Positions 8,592 to 17,605 of a stretch of DNA of 64,000 nucleotides are shown here, in pieces (the stretch's first letter is position 1; every line of letters starts with the position of its first letter). The notes beneath the pieces are model-generated. The model did no database searches. It was not told the origin of the DNA and was given only the letters and a program-made list of their open reading frames with translations. Origin of the DNA: Kriegella sp963975415 (GTDB lineage Bacteria; Bacteroidota; Bacteroidia; Flavobacteriales; Flavobacteriaceae); assembly GCF_963975415.1 (NCBI RefSeq), contig NZ_CAXBGN010000011.1:1-64000 (forward strand), read 5' to 3'. Position numbers and translations under genes: made by a program.

Positions 8592-9956
8592 ATGAAACGA
8601 ACTATTTTAAACCTTAAAACTTTTGCCGCAGTTATACTAACAGCAGGTCTAATGACAGCATGCAGCAGTGATGACGATACGCCTACACCAGAACCTGATA
8701 CTGAAGAACCAGATACCGAAGAACCCGTTGAAGAGGAATCAAGATGGATTACCGTTGCAGGAGCTAAAATGGGCGATGAACCAGGTGATGGTAATGGAGG
8801 CACCTTAATTTATTCTGTAACAAGTGAAGATGCAAAAGACCCAACGGTTTCTATAGACCCTTTTGAAAACGGATTTATAGCACCTTCTAACAGAACGGCT
8901 AGATTACAATCTTCAGAAGATGGAAATACCATTTTTAATATTAGCTATGCCGGTGATACTGGTGGAAACTACACCAAATATACTGTTGAAGGCGGACAAA
9001 TATTTACTCCATCCGGATCAGAGGTTAGTATTGCTCCATACGTAGGTACAGCCCCAAGATGGATAAAACTTTTTGACGGAGACCAAACGGGTGCAGCGGT
9101 TTACGTTTCTACCGAAAATGAATTTGATGAAAATGACAACTACACGCGTACCGAAGCTACAATTGGCGTTGTTACTTTAGACTTGGTTAATTCTTCCATA
9201 AAAGAATTCCAAGAGCACAGTGTACCCTTATCAGATGAAGAAGAAGCTGCAGGTTATTATATTTCTAGAATTGACATGCCTACTTTGAATACAGCTGGAG
9301 ATAAATTATATATTGGGGCACGTTTAAGCAAAGTAGATCCTACTACTGCCGAAAGTGATAGTGATTATGAAATATTAGGTTCAAAAACGATTGTTTTAGA
9401 CTACCCATCCCTATTGAATCCAACGATAATTACTTCTACCGTAGGACATGGTAACACCAACGGTTACCGTAGTATTAACGCTTTTGAATACAATGGCAGC
9501 GTTTACCAGGCTAACCAAAATGATCCAGAAGGTTCTCATATCTTAAAAATTGACGCTGATAATGAATATGATGACGCTTATGATTTTAATTTAGACGATG
9601 CTTTAGGTGTTGAAGGTGCATACGTTCTTGCATGGAGACCAGCAGCAAATGGTAAAGCAGTTTTAGCTTACCGTCATGAAGGATCTGAAATTGGTCTTGC
9701 TGGAGCTCAAGGATTCTTTGCTCTTGTTGATTTGAATGCTCAAACTGCAGTAAAGATTGATGATATACCTTACGATACAGATTTCTACTTATTCCAATAC
9801 CAAGGATTTGTAGTTGATGGAACAGAAATATACCTAACCCAAGGCGCTGTTGGTCAAAATGGAAGTATTTATGTTGTTGATACAGAAACTGGTGCTGTTA
9901 CTAAGGGTGCTGAACTTGTAAATGCAACAGGCAGTCATTTTATAGGGGTATTTTAA
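8592..9956 (+). CDS. DUF4374 lipoprotein, XusB-like siderophore-binding candidate
   Basis: A 454-aa lipoprotein. The lipobox LMTAC places the lipidated cysteine at residue 24. It is followed by an acidic Asp/Glu/Pro/Thr linker with EEPDTEEP repeats, which suggests export to the cell surface. The rest reads as a beta-rich, propeller-like fold of the DUF4374 family. XusB of Bacteroides thetaiotaomicron, as I recall, belongs to this family and holds the siderophore for the TonB receptor. It is co-transcribed with the receptor (20-nt gap) and followed by a terminator at 10147. Confidence 0.8.
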   Translation: MKRTILNLKTFAAVILTAGLMTACSSDDDTPTPEPDTEEPDTEEPVEEESRWITVAGAKMGDEPGDGNGGTLIYSVTSEDAKDPTVSIDPFENGFIAPSNRTARLQSSEDGNTIFNISYAGDTGGNYTKYTVEGGQIFTPSGSEVSIAPYVGTAPRWIKLFDGDQTGAAVYVSTENEFDENDNYTRTEATIGVVTLDLVNSSIKEFQEHSVPLSDEEEAAGYYISRIDMPTLNTAGDKLYIGARLSKVDPTTAESDSDYEILGSKTIVLDYPSLLNPTIITSTVGHGNTNGYRSINAFEYNGSVYQANQNDPEGSHILKIDADNEYDDAYDFNLDDALGVEGAYVLAWRPAANGKAVLAYRHEGSEIGLAGAQGFFALVDLNAQTAVKIDDIPYDTDFYLFQYQGFVVDGTEIYLTQGAVGQNGSIYVVDTETGAVTKGAELVNATGSHFIGVF

Positions 9957-10146
9957 CCCCCTATGGGTATTTCCTCTGCCCAAGAATAAGAGGAATTGCA
10001 CATGGCGATGGACACTCATTACATGAATCGAGGAACATCATATTTTTGATGCCGCCTCAATTTCACCGAATGGATTTATCATTTGGCGCCCCCGAGCAGT
10101 CCAATGCCTGTGCCACATATTGCAGCTTAATAGTATAATAAAACAG

Positions 10147-10185
10147 ACCACTTGGTGAACTACCTATGCACCAAGTGGTTTAAAA
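10147..10185 (+). terminator. Terminator of the TonB receptor/DUF4374 unit
   Basis: A perfect 11-bp inverted repeat, ACCACTTGGTG (10147-10157) and CACCAAGTGGT (10169-10179), with an 11-nt loop. The downstream tract TTTAAAAATTG is only partly T-rich. Confidence 0.7.
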
Positions 10186-10205
10186 ATTGATTTTACTATC
10201 TTTAA

Positions 10206-10236
10206 TTGGATTTATTCTAAATAAAATTGATATTTG
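10206..10236 (+). promoter_or_regulatory. Promoter of the ankyrin/DUF2271/PepSY operon
   Basis: TTG at 10206-10208, a 20-nt spacer, then GATATTTG at 10229-10236, a one-base variant of TAnnTTTG. It lies 50 bp before the ankyrin gene start. Confidence 0.55.
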
Positions 10237-10285
10237 CAGAAACATTAGAATCCGGAAGTAACCACTTCCAACAAACCTTTATCAT

Positions 10286-11788
10286 ATGACACTAAATTAT
10301 AAGCGTTACACGTTCCTGTCACTACTTTTTTTGATTGGGTTTTCATGGCTATCCGCTCAAAAAACAGAAAATCCTTTCTTAGACCGCGACTATTGGGCTT
10401 CTAAACCAAGTATTGCAGACATAGAGGCCAATATTGGCAAAGGACATTCAATTTTTGAAGCAAATGGTGGTGGATTCGATGCGACTACTTACGCCCTATT
10501 TGCAGAAAACCCTTTGTCTACAATTAAGTACCTCGTAGAAAAAGGAAACGATGTCAACAAAAGAACGCATGACTCGCGTACCTATATTTTCTGGGCAGCT
10601 TCTAGAGGAAATTTAGAGGCCATGGAATATTTTGTACAGAAAGGAGCCAAAATGAACCTGAAAGATTCCCATGGTTACTCGGTAAGCTCTTTTGCAGTAG
10701 CTGGCGGTCAGCAAGATCCGGCTATATTCGATTTTTTTATCGCGAACGGTGCCGATTTTAAAAACGAAAAAGACCACCACGGTGCCAATATACTTCTAGT
10801 CGCTATTTCACGGGCCAAAGATTTTAAATTAATAGACTATTTTTTGGGTAAGGGCCTTGATATCAACACTACCGACAATGACGGCAACGGACTTTTCCAT
10901 TACGCGGCACAAGGCGGGAACATTGAAATTCTTAAAGAACTGAAAAAACGAGGAGTATCTACCGCAAAAAACGCAACTACTGGAGAGAATGCCATTCTTT
11001 TCGCCAGCCGGGGTGGAAGAGGAAGAAGTAACGGCTTGGAAGTTTTTCAATATCTAGAAGGGATCGGTCTCCATGCCAATGTCACCTCTAAAGACGGAGT
11101 CACCCCTTTACATAACCTGTCCCGATCTTCGAATGACCTTGCTATAATACAATATTTCATAGACAAAGGTGTCAATCCAAATGCTATTGACGAAGAAGGG
11201 AATACGGCCTTATTGAATGCGGCCTCAAACAATAAATTAGAAGTGATTAAATTCCTGTCCGAAAAAACACAAGATATTAATCACACCAATAAAGACGGAA
11301 ATTCGGCATTGGCCCTTGCCGTTCAAAATAATAGCGGTCAAGTTGTAAACTATTTGGTATCGAAGGGCGCCGACACCTCCATCTTGGATAAAAAAGGTAA
11401 TAACTTAGCTTACTATCTACTTAAAACAAGAGGTAACCCCAAAGATTTTGATGACAAGGTAAATACACTATCAAAGGCCGGTTTTGATTTCAAAAAAGTA
11501 CAAGGCGACAAAAGCACGGTTTGGCATTTAGCGGTTGCGAAAAACAATCTTGGCCTACTTAAAAAAGTAAAGGAATTTGGTGCAGATATCAATAGTAAAG
11601 ATAATGATGGTAACACCCCATTACATTATGCAGCTATGAAAACCGAAAATGCCCAAATCTTGAAGTTTTTGATCACTAATGGAGCCGACGTAAAATCGAC
11701 TACCGAATTTGGTGAAACTGCCCACGATTTAGCAAGCGAGAACGAATTATTAGCCAAAAACAAGGTTAATCTTCAATTTTTAAACTAG
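10286..11788 (+). CDS. Secreted ankyrin-repeat protein
   Basis: A 500-aa protein with an N-terminal signal peptide (LSLLFLIGFSWLSAQ, cleavage near residue 25), so it acts in the periplasm or at the surface. The rest is a row of roughly ten ankyrin repeats, with units such as DNDGNTPLHYAAMKTENAQI and the motif G(A/V)D(I/V)N recurring about every 33 residues. Ankyrin repeats bind proteins and carry no catalytic activity. It is the first gene of the operon with the DUF2271 (6-nt gap) and PepSY genes, so a scaffold or partner role in iron-siderophore handling is plausible but unproven. Confidence 0.85.
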   Translation: MTLNYKRYTFLSLLFLIGFSWLSAQKTENPFLDRDYWASKPSIADIEANIGKGHSIFEANGGGFDATTYALFAENPLSTIKYLVEKGNDVNKRTHDSRTYIFWAASRGNLEAMEYFVQKGAKMNLKDSHGYSVSSFAVAGGQQDPAIFDFFIANGADFKNEKDHHGANILLVAISRAKDFKLIDYFLGKGLDINTTDNDGNGLFHYAAQGGNIEILKELKKRGVSTAKNATTGENAILFASRGGRGRSNGLEVFQYLEGIGLHANVTSKDGVTPLHNLSRSSNDLAIIQYFIDKGVNPNAIDEEGNTALLNAASNNKLEVIKFLSEKTQDINHTNKDGNSALALAVQNNSGQVVNYLVSKGADTSILDKKGNNLAYYLLKTRGNPKDFDDKVNTLSKAGFDFKKVQGDKSTVWHLAVAKNNLGLLKKVKEFGADINSKDNDGNTPLHYAAMKTENAQILKFLITNGADVKSTTEFGETAHDLASENELLAKNKVNLQFLN

Positions 11789-11794
11789 TTCCCC

Positions 11795-12292
11795 ATGAAA
11801 AATTCAATAATCAAGACCGTTGGTGCACTTTGCTTAGCGTCTGCGTTCTTTATATTAACCTCTTTTGTAAAAGAGCCGGAAGTGAGCTATAAGTGTATGA
11901 TTCAAATGATAAACTATACTGGTGAAAAAGCCTATGTAGTTGTTTCTTTAATCAACCCTGACGGTGAATACGAAAAGACACTTTATGTTCAGGGTGACGA
12001 TGATGAATGGTTCCCTGATCTTAAAAGTTGGTGGAAATTCAGTAATGGTACCAGTGAAAATATTGATGGCATTACAGGCGCTACAATAGGAAATGGCGAA
12101 CGAAATATTATATCTTTGGGCTTTAATGCCGCTCATATTGACGCAGGATATAAAGTGCGTTTTGAGTCTGCGGTAGAGAATCAAGAGTACTATGCCGTAG
12201 ATGCCGAAATTCTACTGAACTCTGCTACAATCAAGGAAAAAGTAGACGGTAAAGGTTACATACGTTATATAAGAATGGTACCAAACAGATAG
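11795..12292 (+). CDS. DUF2271 protein with flavinylation-like motif
   Basis: A 165-aa exported protein with an N-terminal signal or anchor segment (about 5-25). The body matches DUF2271. Residues 91-97 read D-G-I-T-G-A-T, which fits the D-G-x-[S/T]-G-A-T consensus at which ApbE attaches FMN to a threonine (here Thr97), as in NqrC and RnfG. DUF2271 proteins often sit beside PepSY membrane proteins, and here the next gene, 5 nt away, encodes one with its own flavin domains. I infer a periplasmic flavin electron carrier. No apbE gene is present in the window. Confidence 0.75.
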   Translation: MKNSIIKTVGALCLASAFFILTSFVKEPEVSYKCMIQMINYTGEKAYVVVSLINPDGEYEKTLYVQGDDDEWFPDLKSWWKFSNGTSENIDGITGATIGNGERNIISLGFNAAHIDAGYKVRFESAVENQEYYAVDAEILLNSATIKEKVDGKGYIRYIRMVPNR

Positions 12293-12297
12293 TATTT

Positions 12298-14493
12298 ATG
12301 ATTGTATCGGTATGGAGATATAGCCATTTACTATTTGCAATTATATCTTCTATTTTTCTTCTGATTGCTTCCATTACGGGTGTGATTCTTGCTGTAGAAC
12401 CAATTTCGAATAAAATTGAACCCTACAGTGTTTCAGGTGCCGATGAGCTCTCTTTGGCCGAAACCTTAGAAAACCTTAATGCGAAATACGAAGAAATACT
12501 GGCCGTATCACGTGACCGAAATGGTTTCATAAGTATTACCGCTATCGTAGATGGGAAGAACGAAGCATTTTATATTGACCCGTTTACAGGTGAAAAATTA
12601 GGGGCTTTACTTCAAAAGAAGCCCCTTTTTCAATTTGCCACCAACCTTCACCGTTCACTCTTTTTAAAATCTACAGGACGCTTTCTAATTGGCTTCGCTT
12701 CTTTTTTACTCATATTAATTACTATTTCTGGTATTGTTCTTATAGCTAAAAGACAAGGTGGCTATAAACAATTTTTTGCTCCTGTGGTCCGTGAAAATTT
12801 TTCACAATACAACCACGTGGTTTATGCGAGAATTTCACTCATTCCTTTATTGGTATTAGCTATTACCGGAGTTTATCTTTCTTTGCTTCGTTTTGATATA
12901 ATACCCGATACCCAAGTTTCTTTGCAAGTCGATTTTGATTCCATTCATGAGGAGCCAATAAAAGACTACACTCAGTTTTCCCTATTTCAAAACACTCCTT
13001 TATCACAACTTCGGGAGCTGGAATATCCCTTTTCAGAGTTTGTTGAAGATTACTACATCATCCGACTTAAGGACAAAGAGCTGTATCTAAATCAGGTTAC
13101 TGGCGAAATATTAGCCGAAGAAAAGTATCCTATTGTTCAAGTTATATCATCTTGGGCTACAGTGCTTCACACTGGAGAAGGAAGTATCATATGGTCTGTA
13201 GTTCTTGGTTTGGGAAGTTTGGCCATTCCTTTTTTAACCGTAACGGGCTTCATCGTATATTTCAAAAGGCCCAAGACCAAAATTAAAAACACATATACTA
13301 AAAATGAAAGTGAGTATGTGATTTTAGTGGGAACCGAAGGTGGAACAACACTTCAATTTGCTAAAGAGTTACACGAACAACTATTATCCACTGGAAAGAA
13401 AAGTCATTTAGCCTTGATGAATCAATACAGCCATTTCAAAAAAATGGAGCATTTGATTATTATTACAGCGACTTACGGACAAGGGGAAGCTCCTGCATCC
13501 GCCGAAAAATTCGTGCAACTGGTCAAAAAACATTCTCAAAATCAAGCTTTTGATTTTAGTATCGTTGGTTTTGGCTCTACTGCCTATCCTAATTTCTGTC
13601 AGTTCGCCTATGAAACACAAGAGGTTTTAGACAATCTAGAAAATAGTACTGCGCTACAAGATGTATTTACAGTGAATGATCAATCTTTTGAAGCTTTCAA
13701 TAATTGGTCTGACGTATGGTCTAAAAAAGTTGGATTGAAAATACACCTAGAAAAGCCAAAATTAGCTACCAACTCTTTACCTCCATCTACCTTTGAAGTC
13801 ATTAATAAGGCAGAAATACCCGAAGATGATACGTTTCTTTTAAGCCTGAAGAATCTAAACGGCTCCAAACCTATTTCCGGTGATTTACTATCGGTAATTC
13901 CAGAAGAAGGAGCTCGTGAGCGATTATACTCTATAGGTAAGTTGAATGCGGAAACTTTGTTAATTAGCATTAGGAAGCACGAAGAAGGACTGTGTTCCAA
14001 CTATTTACATCAACTTGGGCAGAATGAAAAATTGTCGGCCACTGTTGTAGGCAATAGAAATTTCCACTTCCCTAAAAACGCAAAAAAGACCATTTTCATA
14101 GCTACAGGAACCGGTATCGGTCCTTTTTTAGGCATGATAGAAGAGAATACCCGTAAGAAAGAAATCCATTTGTATTGGGGAGCGAGAACTAAAAATTCAT
14201 TTAATCTGTACAAGGGTTATATTGAAAAGGCCCTACAAGATGGAAAACTTGCTAATTTTAAAACCGCATACTCACGTAATCAGACTGAAAAAATCTACGT
14301 GCAGCATTTGATTCACCGGGATAAAGAACTTTTCCTAGACGCCCTAAAAAAGAAAGGGTGTATTATGATTTGTGGTTCCATTGCCATGCAAAAAGAAGTT
14401 CTACAAGAACTACAGCAACTCTGCAACGAACATCTTGGCAAAGACCTGAGCCACTATCAAAACCGCAAGCAAATTAAGATGGATTGTTACTAA
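12298..14493 (+). CDS. PepSY membrane protein fused to flavodoxin and FAD/NAD(P) reductase
   Basis: A 731-aa inner-membrane protein. The N-terminal half is a PepSY-TM protein with four hydrophobic segments (about 8-33, 124-146, 178-196 and 295-322) and an external PepSY region between them. From about 340 a flavodoxin domain starts (VILVGTEGGTTLQFAKEL, ATYGQGEAP). It is followed by a ferredoxin-NADP reductase module with IFIATGTGIGPFLGMIEE, GSIAMQKEV and a C-terminal tyrosine. The cytoplasmic part resembles the sulfite reductase flavoprotein subunit. I infer NADPH-driven electron transfer across the membrane, perhaps to reduce siderophore-bound Fe(III). It resembles XusC in its membrane half. 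Confidence 0.85.
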   Translation: MIVSVWRYSHLLFAIISSIFLLIASITGVILAVEPISNKIEPYSVSGADELSLAETLENLNAKYEEILAVSRDRNGFISITAIVDGKNEAFYIDPFTGEKLGALLQKKPLFQFATNLHRSLFLKSTGRFLIGFASFLLILITISGIVLIAKRQGGYKQFFAPVVRENFSQYNHVVYARISLIPLLVLAITGVYLSLLRFDIIPDTQVSLQVDFDSIHEEPIKDYTQFSLFQNTPLSQLRELEYPFSEFVEDYYIIRLKDKELYLNQVTGEILAEEKYPIVQVISSWATVLHTGEGSIIWSVVLGLGSLAIPFLTVTGFIVYFKRPKTKIKNTYTKNESEYVILVGTEGGTTLQFAKELHEQLLSTGKKSHLALMNQYSHFKKMEHLIIITATYGQGEAPASAEKFVQLVKKHSQNQAFDFSIVGFGSTAYPNFCQFAYETQEVLDNLENSTALQDVFTVNDQSFEAFNNWSDVWSKKVGLKIHLEKPKLATNSLPPSTFEVINKAEIPEDDTFLLSLKNLNGSKPISGDLLSVIPEEGARERLYSIGKLNAETLLISIRKHEEGLCSNYLHQLGQNEKLSATVVGNRNFHFPKNAKKTIFIATGTGIGPFLGMIEENTRKKEIHLYWGARTKNSFNLYKGYIEKALQDGKLANFKTAYSRNQTEKIYVQHLIHRDKELFLDALKKKGCIMICGSIAMQKEVLQELQQLCNEHLGKDLSHYQNRKQIKMDCY

Positions 14494-14515
14494 TACTAGT
14501 ACCTAAAAATTGATT

Positions 14516-15778
14516 TTAGGTCTTCTGCTTTTTCTTCCGTGCCGCTGGAAACAACACGTTATTTAAAATCAACCGATAGCCGGGCGATGTGGGGTGCAGC
14601 TCCAACTCCGTTTTCGGGTCCCCTACCCTATGCTGATAATCTTCTGGGTCATGGCCGCCGTAGAATGTAAAAAAGCCCTTTCCCTTAATGCCATGGATAT
14701 AGCGGGCCTCCCCATTAAGTTTATTTTCACCCAACACCAGCACGGTCGGTTTTACCTGTTCTCTTGAAAAAGCTGTTGTTTGCCCCATAAAACCTTTGAC
14801 CAAAGCGGTATGGTTCTGACATAACATGGTAGGGACCGGGTCCCATTTGGCAGAGAAATCCATCAAAGAAAAATAATCGGATTCTTTAGGAACATTTTTC
14901 CTTCTATCTGTCATATCAATAGATGAAAACTCATACCGTAGCGGATTTCTTTCCAAAATAAAATCTTGAAACGCAAAGGTTCGGCTATAATCTAGTTGGC
15001 CCTGATAATCCGCATCCGAAGGGTCACCATCGAACATGGGTTCACAAATATCGATGCCCTCAGCCGACAATGCAATGTCGAAACTATCTGTAGCAGAACA
15101 CATCGCAAACATAAATCCGCCCCCGATAACATACTTTCTAATTTTCTCGGCTACAGCCCCTTTTTCATCGGAAACTTTATCAAACCCCAGTTTTCGGGCC
15201 AGACTTTCGGCTTCTTTCTTGCCCTCTATATACCAAGGTGCCGCCCGATAAGCACCGTAAAATTTACCGAATTGCCCGGTGAAATCTTCATGGTGCAGGT
15301 GCAGCCAATCGTACAATACCAATTTATCGCCCAACACCTCTTCATCATACACCGTAACATAAGGAATTTCGGCATAGGTCAAGACCATGGTCACGGCATC
15401 ATCCCAAGGTTGTTTTCCTTTAGGGGAATACACGGCAACCTTTGGGGCCTTCTCTAATATTACAGCTTCTTGATTTTGGGAAGGACTACTAATACCATCC
15501 AAAATCCCCTGTGCCTGAGCATCTGATAAAATTTCGAACGAAACCCCTCGTATTTGACATTCTTTGCGAATGGTCTCCCCATCGGGCAATAGAAACGAGC
15601 CCCCACGATAATTTAAGAGCCATTGTACTTTTTGCTGTTTAGAGAGTACCCAATAGGTAATCCCATAAGCCTTTAAATGATTTTTTTGACCATCGGCATC
15701 CATAGGAATAAGTATGGAACTCGCTAAAATTGGTGAAGAGAGTGTAAAGAAGAGAAAAGCAATCAAAATCTTTCGCAT
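14516..15778 (-). CDS. Conserved secreted flavobacterial protein, often labelled asparagine synthetase B
   Basis: A 420-aa protein with a signal peptide (LIAFLFFTLSSPILAS, cleavage near residue 20). I recall close relatives in many Flavobacteriia carrying the automatic label asparagine synthetase B, but I see neither the N-terminal catalytic cysteine nor the ATP-pyrophosphatase loop of that enzyme. Visible conserved parts are the GGGFMFAMCSATDSFDIAL stretch and the C-terminal GKGFFTFYGGHDPEDYQHR, which suggest a papain-like or glutamine-amidotransferase-like fold. The function is unknown. It lies next to dnaB on the same strand with a 114-nt gap. Confidence 0.7.
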   Translation of the reverse strand: MRKILIAFLFFTLSSPILASSILIPMDADGQKNHLKAYGITYWVLSKQQKVQWLLNYRGGSFLLPDGETIRKECQIRGVSFEILSDAQAQGILDGISSPSQNQEAVILEKAPKVAVYSPKGKQPWDDAVTMVLTYAEIPYVTVYDEEVLGDKLVLYDWLHLHHEDFTGQFGKFYGAYRAAPWYIEGKKEAESLARKLGFDKVSDEKGAVAEKIRKYVIGGGFMFAMCSATDSFDIALSAEGIDICEPMFDGDPSDADYQGQLDYSRTFAFQDFILERNPLRYEFSSIDMTDRRKNVPKESDYFSLMDFSAKWDPVPTMLCQNHTALVKGFMGQTTAFSREQVKPTVLVLGENKLNGEARYIHGIKGKGFFTFYGGHDPEDYQHRVGDPKTELELHPTSPGYRLILNNVLFPAARKKKQKT

Positions 15779-15892
15779 ACAAACTTGATTTTGCTAATGA
15801 ATGTTCTCAAAGTTACTGGAAATAACAGTGCCTTAAATTTAAAGTACCGTTAAACCTTTGACCTGTCATGATACACTAATGTATTTACTTAA

Positions 15893-17437
15893 TTAAAAAG
15901 GTACGTCATCGTCTGCATCTGGCCCTGGGTTCATCGAACTACCAAAAGCCTCGTCAGCATTGGGCAGGTTTTTGGTCAAAAACGGATTTTCATCTTCTGC
16001 ATTCATTTTCGACTGGAACTCGAAAGGAGAGTCAAAATCATCTAAATTATCGAACTTACCTAAGTTACCGACAAACTTCAAACGAATATTTTCCAAACCA
16101 CCATTACGGTGTTTCGCAACAATAAATTCTGCTTGACCTTGTGTCGGCGTTCGTTCCTCATCGTCCCATTCGTCAATTTTGTAATACTCCGGCCTATAAA
16201 TAAAGGAGACAATATCTGCATCTTGTTCAATGGCCCCTGATTCCCGTAAATCGGAGAGGATCGGCCTTTTGCTGCCTCCCCGTGTCTCAACGGCCCTTGA
16301 CAACTGTGAAAGTGCAATCACTGGTACATTCAGTTCTTTGGCCAATGCTTTTAAGTTACGTGATATGGTCGAAATTTCTTGTTCCCTATTTCCTCCTTTT
16401 TGACTTCCCCCGGCGGTCATCAATTGCAAATAATCTATAATGATCATTCGAATGCCATGTTGTGACGCCAGTCGTCTTGCTTTCGCCCGAAGGTCGAAAA
16501 TAGAAAGTGAAGGGGTATCATCAATAAACAACGGTGCCGTTTCGAGCGTCTTAACTTTAACGTTCAACTGCTCCCACTCATGTTTCTCCAATTTCCCCGT
16601 ACGTAATTTTTCAGAAGATAGCCCCGTTTCCGAAGAAATCAGACGGGTTATTAATTGAACGGATGACATTTCCAAGGAAAAGAAAGCTACCGGAATACTT
16701 GAATTAACGGCAATATTTCGCGCCATTGACAATGTCAGGGCCGTTTTACCCATACCTGGTCGTGCTGCTACAATTACCAAATCACTCGGTTGCCAACCCG
16801 AAGTAAGACGGTCTAACTTATCAAAACCCGAAGGTATACCACTCAAACCTTCCTTATTGGCAATCTCTTCAATTCTTTTCTTGGCTTGTATGACCAAATT
16901 CTGCGCAGTCTCCGCCGAGCGTTTTAAGTTCCCTTGGGTAACTTCATAGAGCTTTGATTCGGCAGTATCCAATAAATCAAATACATCTGTACCTTCATCG
17001 TAAGCCTCTTCGATTATTTCATTCGAAATCTTAATAAGGCTTCTTTGAATATACTTTTGTAAGATAATTCTTGCGTGAAATTCAATATGTGCGGAAGAAG
17101 CTACTTTTTGTGTAAGTTTTATCAGATAAAAATCGCCCCCAATAGCCTCCAGCTTTCCATCTTTCTTTAATTGGGAAGAAACGGTTAATAAATCGACAGG
17201 TTCCGAAGTTTCGAACAAGGTAAAGATGGCTTCGTAAATAAATCGATGGGCATCTTTATAAAAAGCATCAGGATGTAGGATATCTATTACTTCGTCGACT
17301 CCCTTCTTATCAATCATCATAGCACCTAATACAACTTCCTCTAAATCAACAGATTGAGGTGGTATTTTACCCCGTTCTAGATTTATGATAGTTGATTTGT
17401 CTATCTTACGACCAACAAGTGGGTTCGATTTTTCCAT
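15893..17437 (-). CDS. dnaB: Replicative DNA helicase DnaB
   Basis: A hexameric 5'-3' helicase that opens the replication fork. The start MEKSNPLVGRKIDKS at 17437 gives 514 aa; an in-frame ATG at 17455 would add six residues. The N-terminal domain (VDLEEVVLGAMM) is followed by the RecA-like core with Walker A RPGMGKTALTLS, Walker B IIIDYLQLM and the DnaB motif SQLSRAVETRGGSKRPILSD. The acidic C-terminal tail ends DADDDVPF, a single-stranded-DNA-binding-protein-like tail. No intein is inserted. It is a single gene. Confidence 0.97.
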   Translation of the reverse strand: MEKSNPLVGRKIDKSTIINLERGKIPPQSVDLEEVVLGAMMIDKKGVDEVIDILHPDAFYKDAHRFIYEAIFTLFETSEPVDLLTVSSQLKKDGKLEAIGGDFYLIKLTQKVASSAHIEFHARIILQKYIQRSLIKISNEIIEEAYDEGTDVFDLLDTAESKLYEVTQGNLKRSAETAQNLVIQAKKRIEEIANKEGLSGIPSGFDKLDRLTSGWQPSDLVIVAARPGMGKTALTLSMARNIAVNSSIPVAFFSLEMSSVQLITRLISSETGLSSEKLRTGKLEKHEWEQLNVKVKTLETAPLFIDDTPSLSIFDLRAKARRLASQHGIRMIIIDYLQLMTAGGSQKGGNREQEISTISRNLKALAKELNVPVIALSQLSRAVETRGGSKRPILSDLRESGAIEQDADIVSFIYRPEYYKIDEWDDEERTPTQGQAEFIVAKHRNGGLENIRLKFVGNLGKFDNLDDFDSPFEFQSKMNAEDENPFLTKNLPNADEAFGSSMNPGPDADDDVPF

Positions 17438-17605
17438 GACTACGAAAGTATACAATTAACCTTGAGTTAACTTTACGCAAGGTATGAACGTTGTTCACAC
17501 TTGTTCAACAATTACATTGTTGATAAGTTACGAAAACGTGTTAACAACTTAAAAAAATGAAGTAAATAATTCGGTGGATTTAGTTGCGCTTGACAAAACC
17601 GCTTA

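Larger units (their letters stand above)
9957..10285. other. Gene-free spacer with terminator and promoter
   Basis: No coding potential is supported here. The first 190 nt hold nothing I recognise. The second part contains the hairpin terminator at 10147-10185 and the promoter at 10206-10236, which divide the locus into two transcription units. Confidence 0.6.

Noticed and set aside
15036..15457. Overlapping plus-strand ORFs opposite the secreted protein gene
   Set aside because: Shadow frames with no family features; the minus-strand gene is well supported.
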